Assembly: GCF_042433055.1 (NCBI RefSeq)
Contig: NZ_JBHLWB010000009.1
Location: forward strand, 62,001-126,000
Length of the DNA: 64,000 bases
Direction: 5' to 3'
DNA from: Gallibacterium trehalosifermentans
Lineage (GTDB): Bacteria; Pseudomonadota; Gammaproteobacteria; Enterobacterales; Pasteurellaceae
This document shows, piece after piece, positions 42,597 to 50,364 of this stretch (positions are counted from its first letter, which is position 1; each line of letters starts with the position of its first letter). A program made the position numbers and the translations under genes. The notes under the pieces are model-generated. The model made no database searches. It saw only the letters and a program-made list of their open reading frames with translations, and was not told where the DNA came from.

Positions 42597-44414
42597 TTAT
42601 ATTATTGTTATTAATGTATCATCAGCAGCAACCGTATCGCCAACATTGGCATGAATGGTTTGGATTGTTCCTGAGGTTTCGGCACAAATTTGAATTTCCA
42701 TTTTCATCGCTTCAAGGATTAATAAGACATCGCCTTGAGCAACGGTTTGGTTCTGCTTAACCAATATTTTTACAACGGCACCTGCCATTGGTGCAGTTAC
42801 TGTTGTGGCTTGCGTATTGGTATCTTTCGATATTGTTTGAGGCGGTGTTGGAGAATGTGAAAGAGGGATCGTAGGTGAAGAGATTGGAGTAATCGTATCA
42901 ATTTCACCGCCATTGCTTACTTTCACAACAAAAGATTTTCCTTCTAACTCAACAGTATAGATCTCTTGTGTTGAAGTTTTTATAGAATGTTCTGCTAAAG
43001 TGGTTGAGGTTTTGCTTGCAACTTCTTTTTTAAACACTGAGGGATTATTTCTGTTTTGTAAAAAATGCCAACCTGATTCAGGAGCTAATGCGATAAGCAA
43101 AATATCATCATCAGTGCCATCTGCTTTTAATTGAATATTTTTCGCTTTTGCTTGTTGCAATGTTTCGCGAGTTAATACTTCCATTTCTGGAGCAAGTGTC
43201 TCAATCGGGTGGGTAATGGTTGATGGTAGCTGATCTTTGAACACTTTTGCTTTTAATTCAGAACTTACGGAATCTGGTGTTGCGCCATAGTTACCTTTTA
43301 CAATCGCTGCAATCTCGTTAGTTATTGTTTGATAACGATCGCCAGTGAAAATATTGTCGATGGCTTGCGTGGTTACAATTTGTGTAAATGGAGAGATAAG
43401 TGGGATATAACCTAAGTCTTTACGAATATTAGTACTTTCTTGCAAAACGGCATCAAATTGTTCAACTGCATTATGTTTTGCTAATTGTGTTTTAATAGCG
43501 GTTTGCATAGGAAACGGAATCTGTGAATTTAATAGTGCATAGTGATTTCCTATGATAGTGGTTTCATAATTAGGCGTGTTTGGTCGTACTGTTTGCAAAT
43601 AATTTGCTACCTTTTCTAAATAGTTAAGTTTTAGATCGGTTTGAAAAGGTGTATTTTGCAGCACAACAATTAACGGTGCTATGGCTGGTGGAGCATAGTT
43701 GTTTTGCATAGCAAAATTAGTTGTATCAATGCCATCTATGCCTGCTTCAATCGCTTTAAAAAGTGTTATGCCAGCTACAGCAGTTGTGGCGTTGCAGTGA
43801 AGATGTAATTTTATTTCAAAATGTTGTTTAATCGCTTTGATTAATTCATAGGCTGCCATTGGGGTTAAAATCCCTGCTGTATCTTTAATGACTAAAGAAT
43901 CTATGCCTATTTCTAAGAGTTGTTCTGTAAGATTTAGCCAAGTGTTTAAGGTATGAGCTGGGCTGGTGGTATAGCATAATGTGCCTTGAACATGAGCACC
44001 ATTTTGACGAGCTGCAATCAGAGGGTGTCGCAGATTACGAATATCATTCATGGCGTCAAAAATTCTGAAGATACTGATACCATTAGCGATAGCTCGCTCA
44101 ATAAAAAGATCAATTACATCATTAGCATAATAGCGAGTTCCAAATAACTGTTGTCCTTGCAAGGCTATTTGTAAAGGGGTTTTTGGCATTGCTTTTTTGA
44201 GTTCTCGTAAACGTTCCCAAGGATCTTCGCCGAAATATTGAAGACAATCATGAAAAATTTCACTATTGAGCACTTCTAATGACCAATAGCCACTATTATC
44301 TAATTCTGTTGCGATTGGCAATATCTCTTTTAGATGTAACCGAGAAGATAATAATGAAGCGCTACCCTCACATAGGGTAACATCAGTAATTGCAATATTT
44401 TTATTGTTATTCAT
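42597..44414 (-). CDS. oadA: OadA-like biotin carboxyltransferase subunit with altered active site
   Basis: 605 residues: carboxyltransferase TIM barrel (about 1-300), PYC_OADA helical part (about 310-460), a Pro/Thr/Ser linker (about 515-535) and a biotinyl domain with the biotin lysine in LEAMKMEI (Lys571). Most of it closely follows OadA (LRELKKAMPKTPLQ, FRIFDAMND, YTTSPAHTLNTWL, GILTPMAAYEL). But the canonical RDAHQSL reads CEGSASL (residues 15-21), WGGATFD reads LNSEIFH (49-55), and HLHCH reads HLHCN (204-208). Two of four known metal ligands are therefore changed (Asp to Glu16, His to Asn208), while Lys177 and His206 remain. Oxaloacetate is unlikely to be the substrate; it is full length, not a pseudogene. 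Confidence 0.85.
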   Translation of the reverse strand: MNNNKNIAITDVTLCEGSASLLSSRLHLKEILPIATELDNSGYWSLEVLNSEIFHDCLQYFGEDPWERLRELKKAMPKTPLQIALQGQQLFGTRYYANDVIDLFIERAIANGISIFRIFDAMNDIRNLRHPLIAARQNGAHVQGTLCYTTSPAHTLNTWLNLTEQLLEIGIDSLVIKDTAGILTPMAAYELIKAIKQHFEIKLHLHCNATTAVAGITLFKAIEAGIDGIDTTNFAMQNNYAPPAIAPLIVVLQNTPFQTDLKLNYLEKVANYLQTVRPNTPNYETTIIGNHYALLNSQIPFPMQTAIKTQLAKHNAVEQFDAVLQESTNIRKDLGYIPLISPFTQIVTTQAIDNIFTGDRYQTITNEIAAIVKGNYGATPDSVSSELKAKVFKDQLPSTITHPIETLAPEMEVLTRETLQQAKAKNIQLKADGTDDDILLIALAPESGWHFLQNRNNPSVFKKEVASKTSTTLAEHSIKTSTQEIYTVELEGKSFVVKVSNGGEIDTITPISSPTIPLSHSPTPPQTISKDTNTQATTVTAPMAGAVVKILVKQNQTVAQGDVLLILEAMKMEIQICAETSGTIQTIHANVGDTVAADDTLITII

Positions 44415-44419
44415 AATAA

Positions 44420-44665
44420 TTATTCCTTGCCTTGTTTACGGCGATGGTGATGTATTGCTGCGATAATAATTGGATATAAATGTGCATCTTTATTGGGACT
44501 GATATTGGCTTGCCCAATAAAAATCTCTTTCGTTGCGGAAAGTTTGTTTATGATGTAAGACATTAATTTAACTAAGTAAATTAATACTATCAGGAACAGA
44601 ATCACGAATCCCATTCCTGAAAACATTAAATTAACTCCTTCCATTAATAATTCAAAATTTGTCAT
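44420..44665 (-). CDS. oadG: Sodium-pumping decarboxylase gamma subunit (OadG type)
   Basis: Small 81-residue assembly subunit with one membrane helix (about 15-37, MFSGMGFVILFLIVLIYLVKLM) and the C-terminal zinc-binding histidine cluster AAIHHHRRKQ. Its C-terminus normally holds the alpha subunit onto the beta subunit. The intact helix and His cluster suggest the complex still assembles. It lies 5 bp before oadA and 56 bp after the transporter gene. Confidence 0.9.
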   Translation of the reverse strand: MTNFELLMEGVNLMFSGMGFVILFLIVLIYLVKLMSYIINKLSATKEIFIGQANISPNKDAHLYPIIIAAIHHHRRKQGKE

Positions 44666-44721
44666 AAAATTATTCCTATATGGTGGAAATAATTAATCAC
44701 TATATAGTTAGTTTAGCTGAA

Positions 44722-45906
44722 TTAAGCAAAAATATTATTGAGATATTTGCTGAGAGTAATAATACTTAATACAGCCATTAAAATAACGACAATTACCCCA
44801 GAAATAGTCAGCCAAATTGGGTGTTTATAAGTACCTACAATTTTTTGTTTATGTGCAGCTAATAAAATTAACCCTAATGAAATAGGGAGTATTAATCCGT
44901 TTAATGTGCCGACAAAGACAAGAACCTGAGCTGGACGTCCAATGGTTGCTAATATTGCCGTGGAGATAATAATAAAAGCAATGATCCAATAATTTTTATG
45001 TTTATCAAAAATAGGGGAAAAGCTTGTCAGGAAAGATACAGAGGTATAAGCCGCACCGATAACAGAAGTAATAGAGGCTGCCCAAATTACAATTCCAAAT
45101 ATAATTAAGCCAATATTACCTGCGACATGAGAAAAAGGCGTTGCTGCAGGATTTGCTGGATCAAGTTTTACACCTTGAGAAACCACACCTAACACCGCTA
45201 AAAAGAGAACAACTCGCATAATAGAGGCAATAAGAATGGCTGAAATAGAACTTTTACTGACTTCTTTTAGTGCCGCTTGACCTTTAATTCCTGCATCAAG
45301 AAGACGATGAGCACCTGCAAAGGTAATATAACCACCGACCGTACCACCAACTAGCGTAATAATGGCAATGACATCGATCTTTTCAGGAATAAAAGTGTGG
45401 GTAGCCGCGTCGGCAATCGGAGGATTGGTATTATAGGCAACGTAAACAGTTAGGGCGATCATAATAAATCCCATAAATTGGGCAAAGCGATCCATTATTT
45501 TGCCTGCTTCTTTAAACAAGAAAATACCGATGGCAATAACGCCACTAATAATAGCCCCTATTTCAGGTTGAATACCAGTTAGAATATTTAAGCCTAGACC
45601 TGCTCCGCCAACATTTCCAATATTAAAGGCTAATCCGCCCATAACAATCAGGATTGCTAAGAAATAGCCTGCACCAGGTATTATATTATTTGCAATATCT
45701 TGGGCTTTTTTTTCTGAAACAGTGATGATGCGCCAGATATTTAATTGTGCGCCAATATCAAGCAAAATAGAGAGTAAAATAACAAAACCAAAACTTGCAG
45801 CGAGTGTTTGAGTGAATGTTGCTGTTTGGGTCAAAAATCCTGGACCGATTGCAGATGTTGCCATTAAAAATGCCGCACCTAATAATGCACTACGATTATT
45901 TTTCAT
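44722..45906 (-). CDS. NRAMP-fold transporter of the YcsG type, lacking the metal site
   Basis: 394 residues with about eleven membrane helices and the NRAMP/APC fold. In metal-transporting NRAMPs helix 1 carries DPGN and helix 6 carries MPH. Here helix 1 reads SAIGPGFLTQ (residues 18-27) and helix 6 shows ASITSVIGAAYTSV with no Met-Pro-His, so divalent metal transport is unlikely. A related gene (ycsG) sits with the pxpA/B/C homologues in Bacillus subtilis (ycsF, kipI, kipA), supporting uptake of the PxpABC substrate or a relative. It is 25 bp after pxpA and before oadG. Confidence 0.8.
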   Translation of the reverse strand: MKNNRSALLGAAFLMATSAIGPGFLTQTATFTQTLAASFGFVILLSILLDIGAQLNIWRIITVSEKKAQDIANNIIPGAGYFLAILIVMGGLAFNIGNVGGAGLGLNILTGIQPEIGAIISGVIAIGIFLFKEAGKIMDRFAQFMGFIMIALTVYVAYNTNPPIADAATHTFIPEKIDVIAIITLVGGTVGGYITFAGAHRLLDAGIKGQAALKEVSKSSISAILIASIMRVVLFLAVLGVVSQGVKLDPANPAATPFSHVAGNIGLIIFGIVIWAASITSVIGAAYTSVSFLTSFSPIFDKHKNYWIIAFIIISTAILATIGRPAQVLVFVGTLNGLILPISLGLILLAAHKQKIVGTYKHPIWLTISGVIVVILMAVLSIITLSKYLNNIFA

Positions 45907-45931
45907 AATAATTCCTTATTTTTGTTTTAAA

Positions 45932-46672
45932 TTAACTAGGCATAATAGAAACCTGATGAGCAGTTAATGCTTCTCTAATCTTTTCAGCGAATGAAATGGC
46001 ATGTATGCCATCACCATGTAAACAAATACTATCTGCTTGAATCGCAATAGTCTTACCCTCAAGGCTTGTTACCGAACCGTGCAAGACCATTTGTAGTACT
46101 TGTTGGATTGCTTGAGATTCATTTTCAATTAGTGCTTGAGGGTGAGAGCGTGGAACTAAGGAACCATCGGATAGATAATGGCGATCCGCAAAAACTTCAG
46201 AAATTGTGCCTAAACCATGCTGAGTCGCTACTGTTAACATCAAACTTCCAGAGAGTCCCATCAGTTTAAGCGTAGGATCAAATTGCTTAATTGTTTGGGC
46301 TAATAGTGTGGCTAAATGTAGATCTTTTGCTGCCTGATTATATAACGCACCATGAGGTTTGACGTAGGCAAGTGTGATATTTTCAGCATCACAAAGGGCT
46401 TTAATTGCACCCAGCTGATAAAGCAAACAAGCTTTTAACTCTTCATCACTTAACTGCATGATTGATCGACCAAAATTCTCTCGATCAGGAAAGCTAGGGT
46501 GGGCTCCTATACGCGTTTGATAGCGTTTGCCCCATTGGATTGCTTTGCGCATTTCGTTGAAATCACCAGCGTGTAATCCACAAGAAATATTTGCAGATGT
46601 AGCAAGTTGTAATAATTGCTGATCGTTGCTACAGCCCTCAGCGATATCAATATTTAAATCAACGTGCTTCAT
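45932..46672 (-). CDS. pxpA: 5-oxoprolinase subunit A (LamB/YcsF family)
   Basis: ATP-dependent hydrolysis of 5-oxoproline to glutamate requires PxpA, PxpB and PxpC together. 246 residues with the family signatures DLNIDIAEG, SANISCGLHAGDFNEM, IGAHPSFPDRENFGR, YVKPHGALYNQA, EVFADRHYLSDGSLVPRS and QADSICLHGDGIHA. These are as conserved as in E. coli PxpA (244 residues), so activity is expected. Its start overlaps the pxpC end by 14 bases. The order B-C-A is the same as in E. coli. Confidence 0.93.
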   Translation of the reverse strand: MKHVDLNIDIAEGCSNDQQLLQLATSANISCGLHAGDFNEMRKAIQWGKRYQTRIGAHPSFPDRENFGRSIMQLSDEELKACLLYQLGAIKALCDAENITLAYVKPHGALYNQAAKDLHLATLLAQTIKQFDPTLKLMGLSGSLMLTVATQHGLGTISEVFADRHYLSDGSLVPRSHPQALIENESQAIQQVLQMVLHGSVTSLEGKTIAIQADSICLHGDGIHAISFAEKIREALTAHQVSIMPS

Positions 46673-47591
46673 AGGTAGTTCTCCTAATATTTTCTAAATA
46701 GAGTTGATTTTGTTGGGAAATTTCTAATGCCTGTTGACGAGAAATGAGATGGAATTGCAGCGGATCACCTAACTTATTTTGTGCTAATCGTCCTAAATCG
46801 GCTTGAATAACACACGCAATTTTAGGATAACCACCTGTAGTTTGAGTGTCCGCCATTAAAATAATTGGTTGACCATCAGGTGGCACTTGAACTGTGCCCA
46901 TTGGTGCAGCATATGACAGCATTTCTAAAGGTTGTTTTAATTGCAAAGGTTTTTCACCTGAAAAACGGTATCCCATACGGTTGCTATTCTGAGATAGAGA
47001 CCAAGTTTGTTGGGTAAAATATTGTTGACTCTCTGAGGTAAAAGCAGAAAACTCTGAAGAAGCAATAAAGTAAATATTATTAGTAAATGCAATCGGTTCA
47101 ATGCCTATTGAGCTCAGATAAAGATCACGTTTGCCTGTTGGGATATGATCGCCTTTGGCTAAGCATCTTCCTTTATATCCGCCAAAACCTGCTTTCAGAT
47201 CTGTACTGTATGATCCTAATACTTGGGGAACAAGAAAACCGCCAGCTACACAAAGATAACAATAATTTCCTTGAGTAAGTCGTTTAATCGTTAAACGTTG
47301 TTTCGCTTTAGCGGTATAACGCCAATAGGCATAGATAGGATTGTCGTCTAGATAAGCTTCACATAAAGCTCCAGTTAAACAAAACGGGGTATCACAATCA
47401 AAAGTCAGGGTGATACCACCAAGTGAAAGTTCTATGGCAGAAGCATCAAAGGTGTTTTCTAGGAGTAAATTACCTGCTTGTAAGGCGAGAGGATCCATCG
47501 CGCCTGCGTGTCCAATACCAAAATTTCGATACCCAAAGCGACCTAAATCTTGGATATGGGCAAATCCACTAATCTTTTCAATATAAATCAT
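46659..47591 (-). CDS. pxpC: 5-oxoprolinase subunit C (KipA, AHS2 / biotin-dependent carboxyltransferase-like domain)
   Basis: 310 residues of a single AHS2 domain: GFAHIQDLGRFGYRNFGIGHAGAMDPLAL at the start (DLGRFGYRNFGIGHAGAMD is the signature), VAGGFLVPQVLGSYSTD, LSQNSNRMGYRFSGE, GTVQVPPDGQPIILMADTQTTGGYPKIA. It belongs to the family annotated biotin-dependent carboxyltransferase-like because of its resemblance to urea amidolyase. In E. coli the protein is part of 5-oxoprolinase. It overlaps pxpB by 4 bases and pxpA by 14, indicating coupled translation. Confidence 0.92.
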   Translation of the reverse strand: MIYIEKISGFAHIQDLGRFGYRNFGIGHAGAMDPLALQAGNLLLENTFDASAIELSLGGITLTFDCDTPFCLTGALCEAYLDDNPIYAYWRYTAKAKQRLTIKRLTQGNYCYLCVAGGFLVPQVLGSYSTDLKAGFGGYKGRCLAKGDHIPTGKRDLYLSSIGIEPIAFTNNIYFIASSEFSAFTSESQQYFTQQTWSLSQNSNRMGYRFSGEKPLQLKQPLEMLSYAAPMGTVQVPPDGQPIILMADTQTTGGYPKIACVIQADLGRLAQNKLGDPLQFHLISRQQALEISQQNQLYLENIRRTTYEAR

Positions 47592-48238
47592 AGATATATT
47601 TTCTCTGCTATAAAACGAATTTGATCTCCCGCTTTTAATAAAACGGGTGGGGTTTGTTTGATATCAAAAAGTGGTATTGTGGTTCGCCCGATGATTTGCC
47701 ACCCACCAGGAGAACTAAATGGATAAATACCTGTTTGACTGCCGCCAATACCGACTGACCCAGCGGGGACTTTGGTTCTCGGTTGTTCTCGCCTTGGTGT
47801 ATGTAAATTTTCTGGTAAGCCACCTAAATAGGGAAAACCAGGCTGAAAACCCATCATAAAAACGGTGTAGGTTACAGAAGTATGACGTTGAATAATTTGC
47901 TGGGGAGTTGTGTTGTGATAGTTAGCGACATCGAATAAGTCTTCGCCAAACTCCCCTCCATAGTGAACAGGAATATCAATTAATTTACTTGGATAGGAAA
48001 GCTGTTGCTGTGAATGATTAACCCATAACTGTTTTAGTTGTTGTTCTAAGGTGTCAGGAGAAATTTCCGCTTGGAAATAAACAGTAAAATTATTCATACC
48101 AACAACAACTTCATTGATATAAGGTAATTGTCTAGCAAGATCCGCAATATGCCAAATTTGTTGCTGTTTTTCTAAAGTTGCTGGTGAGGGTAGTGTACAG
48201 ATAATTGAGTATTCACTCGTAAAAGAAAATGTAATCAT
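47588..48238 (-). CDS. pxpB: 5-oxoprolinase subunit B (KipI, AHS1 domain)
   Basis: 216 residues, one AHS1 domain: YINEVVVGMNNFTVYF in the N-terminal half, IPVHYGGEFGEDL in the middle, then MGFQPGFPYLGGLPENLHTPRR, VPAGSVGIGGSQTGIYPFSSPGGWQIIGRT and LLKAGDQIRF, all typical of KipI/PxpB. It is the first gene of the operon. The ATG at 48238 has no obvious Shine-Dalgarno, and a promoter lies only about 30 bp upstream. Confidence 0.92.
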   Translation of the reverse strand: MITFSFTSEYSIICTLPSPATLEKQQQIWHIADLARQLPYINEVVVGMNNFTVYFQAEISPDTLEQQLKQLWVNHSQQQLSYPSKLIDIPVHYGGEFGEDLFDVANYHNTTPQQIIQRHTSVTYTVFMMGFQPGFPYLGGLPENLHTPRREQPRTKVPAGSVGIGGSQTGIYPFSSPGGWQIIGRTTIPLFDIKQTPPVLLKAGDQIRFIAEKIYL

Positions 48239-48250
48239 AATGTTTTATTA

Positions 48251-48297
48251 TTGTTAACAAATGATATTCTTTTATCTGTAATTAAGAGAAATGTCAA
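48251..48297 (-). promoter_or_regulatory. Promoter and palindrome of the pxp-oad operon
   Basis: On the minus strand TTGACA (48292-48297), a 17-bp spacer and TAAAAG (48269-48274) form a sigma-70-type promoter, placing transcription start near 48262. The perfect palindrome TTGTTAACAA (48251-48260) lies just at or after that point and is a candidate operator. No regulator gene is adjacent. Confidence 0.45.
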
Positions 48298-48410
48298 TCA
48301 TAAAATATGAAAATTAACAATAAAATCAATCTGCAATAGAAAAATAAACGAAGAATGTGAGATAGATTGATATCTTAGAGAATGAATTTAACATGATTTA
48401 ATAAATAAAA

Positions 48411-48486
<76 letters not shown>

Positions 48487-48506
48487 AGAGTGTGGAAAGG
48501 AAAATT

Positions 48507-48582
48507 TGGAGCGGGAAACGAGGCTCGAACTCGCGACCCCAACCTTGGCAAGGTTGTGCTCTACCAACTGAGCTATTCCCGC
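48507..48582 (-). tRNA. tRNA-Gly (GCC), second copy
   Basis: 76 nt with encoded CCA, 20 bp from the other copy. It is identical except for one anticodon-stem base pair: CAACC/GGTTG here against CGACC/GGTCG, a compensated change that keeps the helix. Anticodon GCC. Likely co-transcribed with its neighbour. Confidence 0.97.
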
Positions 48583-48651
48583 TTAACGGTAGAGCATTAT
48601 ACGAAAAAAATAGCAGAGTGCAACTATCGAGTGTGGATAGTTGCTGTTTTA

Positions 48652-49212
48652 TCAAGCATTTGATTTGGTAAGTTGAATAAAATGTTGGCGATAATAAGCT
48701 AATTCAGCAATGGATTCACGGATATCATCTAATGCAAGATGCGAATTTTTCTTTTGGAAGCCGTCAAGTACATTAGGTTGCCAACGTATTGCTAACTCTT
48801 TTAATGTACTCACATCAAGATAACGATAATGGAAATAATCTGCTAATTCAGGCATATAGTTAAATAAAAAGCGTTTATCTTGTGCAACACTATTGCCACA
48901 AATTGGAGAAACGCCTTTGGGTACCCATTTTTTTAAGAAATCTAATGTTTGTAGCTCAGCTGCTCGTTCAGTGAGTGTGCTTTGACGAACTCGTTCAATT
49001 AAACCGTTTTGGCTATGCGTTTTTTGACACCATTCATTCATTCCTGCTAAGACAGATTCTGTTTGTTTGATTGCTAATACGGGACCTTCAGCTAAAATAT
49101 TTAGATCTTTATCTGTTACGATTGTGGCAATCTCAATAATACGATCTGTGTTCGGGTCTAGCCCTGTCATTTCTAAATCAATCCAAATGAGATTTTGTTT
49201 ATCTAATTGCAT
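48652..49212 (-). CDS. orn: Oligoribonuclease
   Basis: DEDD-family 3'-5' exonuclease that finishes degradation of 2-5 nt RNAs and pGpG. 186 residues (E. coli 181). Catalytic residues are visible: IWIDLEMTGLDPNTDRI (D, E), NSVAQDKRFLFNYMPEL (D), and HLALDDIRESIAELAYYR (D, with the His/Tyr motif near). WCQKTHSQNGL is a further signature. It diverges from rsgA with 73 bp between, the same orn/rsgA pairing as in E. coli. Confidence 0.97.
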   Translation of the reverse strand: MQLDKQNLIWIDLEMTGLDPNTDRIIEIATIVTDKDLNILAEGPVLAIKQTESVLAGMNEWCQKTHSQNGLIERVRQSTLTERAAELQTLDFLKKWVPKGVSPICGNSVAQDKRFLFNYMPELADYFHYRYLDVSTLKELAIRWQPNVLDGFQKKNSHLALDDIRESIAELAYYRQHFIQLTKSNA

Positions 49213-49285
49213 AATATCAGGTATCCTATTTAGTAATATTAGCGAATATTTTACGTCATTTTTCGAATAACCGTAAGGAGTGGAC

Positions 49286-50344
49286 TTGAGTAAACGTAAG
49301 TTGACCCATAATCAGCAACGTCGTATTGCTTCTAATCAACATAAAAATTTGCGTAAACATCAACAAAAATTAAAACAAGAACCTACTTGGCAAGAAGATA
49401 TGCTTGGTGCCGCTCAAGAAGGAATTGTCGTAACTCGTTATTCACAACATGTAGATGTAGAAAATCTACAAGGTGAGAAGTTTCGTTGTAATTTAAGACG
49501 TACATTAAGCGATGTAGTGGTGGGAGATCGAGTGATCTGGCGACAAGGATTAGCTGAAATGCAAGGGATTAGTGGGGTTGTTGAGGCGAAACACCCTCGT
49601 ACCAGTGAATTAAGTCGTCCTGATTATTATGATGGATTAAAAGTGATTGCGGCGAATATTGATCAAATTGTGATTGTATCGGCAATCGCACCAAAATTAT
49701 CTTTAAATATTATTGATCGTTATTTAGTGATTTGTGAAAAAGCACACATTAAACCTGTTATTGTCATTAATAAGATTGATTTATTAGATACGCCTGAGCG
49801 AGCAGAATTAGATAATACCTTAAAAATTTACCAGCAAATTGGTTATCAAACGCTAATGTTATCTACGTTTACTGGCGAAGGTATGACGGAATTGATAACT
49901 TTATTGGCACAGGGCAATTCGATTTTTGTTGGACAATCAGGCGTTGGAAAATCAAGTTTAGTGAAGACGATTTTACCAGAAGTTGATACTGCTATTGGCG
50001 AGATTAGTGAAATTTCTGGCTTGGGACAACATACCACGACGTCTTCAACCCTCTATCACTTACCACAAGGTGGAAACTTAATTGATTCACCTGGTATCCG
50101 TGAATTTGGCTTATGGCATTTGGAAGATGAGGATATTACGTATGGTTATCGAGAGTTTTTACCTTATTTAGGTACGTGTAAATTTAAAGATTGCAAGCAT
50201 TTATATGATCCTGGCTGTTCCATTCGTGAGGCTGTTGAAGAAGGAAAAATTAATCCAGCCCGCTTTGAAAATTATCATCGATTAATCAGCAGTAAAAGTG
50301 AAATGAAATCACAACGTCATTTTGTTGGCAAAACAAAGCGATAA
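49286..50344 (+). CDS. rsgA: Ribosome small-subunit-dependent GTPase A
   Basis: Circularly permuted GTPase for late 30S maturation. I place the start at TTG 49286 because AAGGAG lies five bases upstream and the N-terminus then reads SKRKLTHNQQRR as in homologues; the in-frame GTG at 49280 overlaps the ribosome site. 352 residues. An OB domain comes first, then the permuted G motifs: G4 VINKIDLLD, G1 FVGQSGVGKSSLVKTI, G2 HTTTSSTLYH, G3 DSPGIREFGL. The zinc knuckle CKFKDCKHLYDPGCSIREAV closes the protein. Confidence 0.95.
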   Translation: MSKRKLTHNQQRRIASNQHKNLRKHQQKLKQEPTWQEDMLGAAQEGIVVTRYSQHVDVENLQGEKFRCNLRRTLSDVVVGDRVIWRQGLAEMQGISGVVEAKHPRTSELSRPDYYDGLKVIAANIDQIVIVSAIAPKLSLNIIDRYLVICEKAHIKPVIVINKIDLLDTPERAELDNTLKIYQQIGYQTLMLSTFTGEGMTELITLLAQGNSIFVGQSGVGKSSLVKTILPEVDTAIGEISEISGLGQHTTTSSTLYHLPQGGNLIDSPGIREFGLWHLEDEDITYGYREFLPYLGTCKFKDCKHLYDPGCSIREAVEEGKINPARFENYHRLISSKSEMKSQRHFVGKTKR

Positions 50345-50364
50345 CCTGAGCAAGGAGATTAACA

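Noticed and set aside
42597..44414. Idea that oadA is a pseudogene
   Set aside because: The frame is intact over 605 codons, the biotin domain and most conserved blocks are kept, and both neighbours oadG and oadB are intact with tight spacing; the changes are focused on the active site.
44722..45906. Annotation as a manganese transporter MntH
   Set aside because: The DPGN and MPH metal-binding motifs are missing and the gene is embedded with pxp genes.
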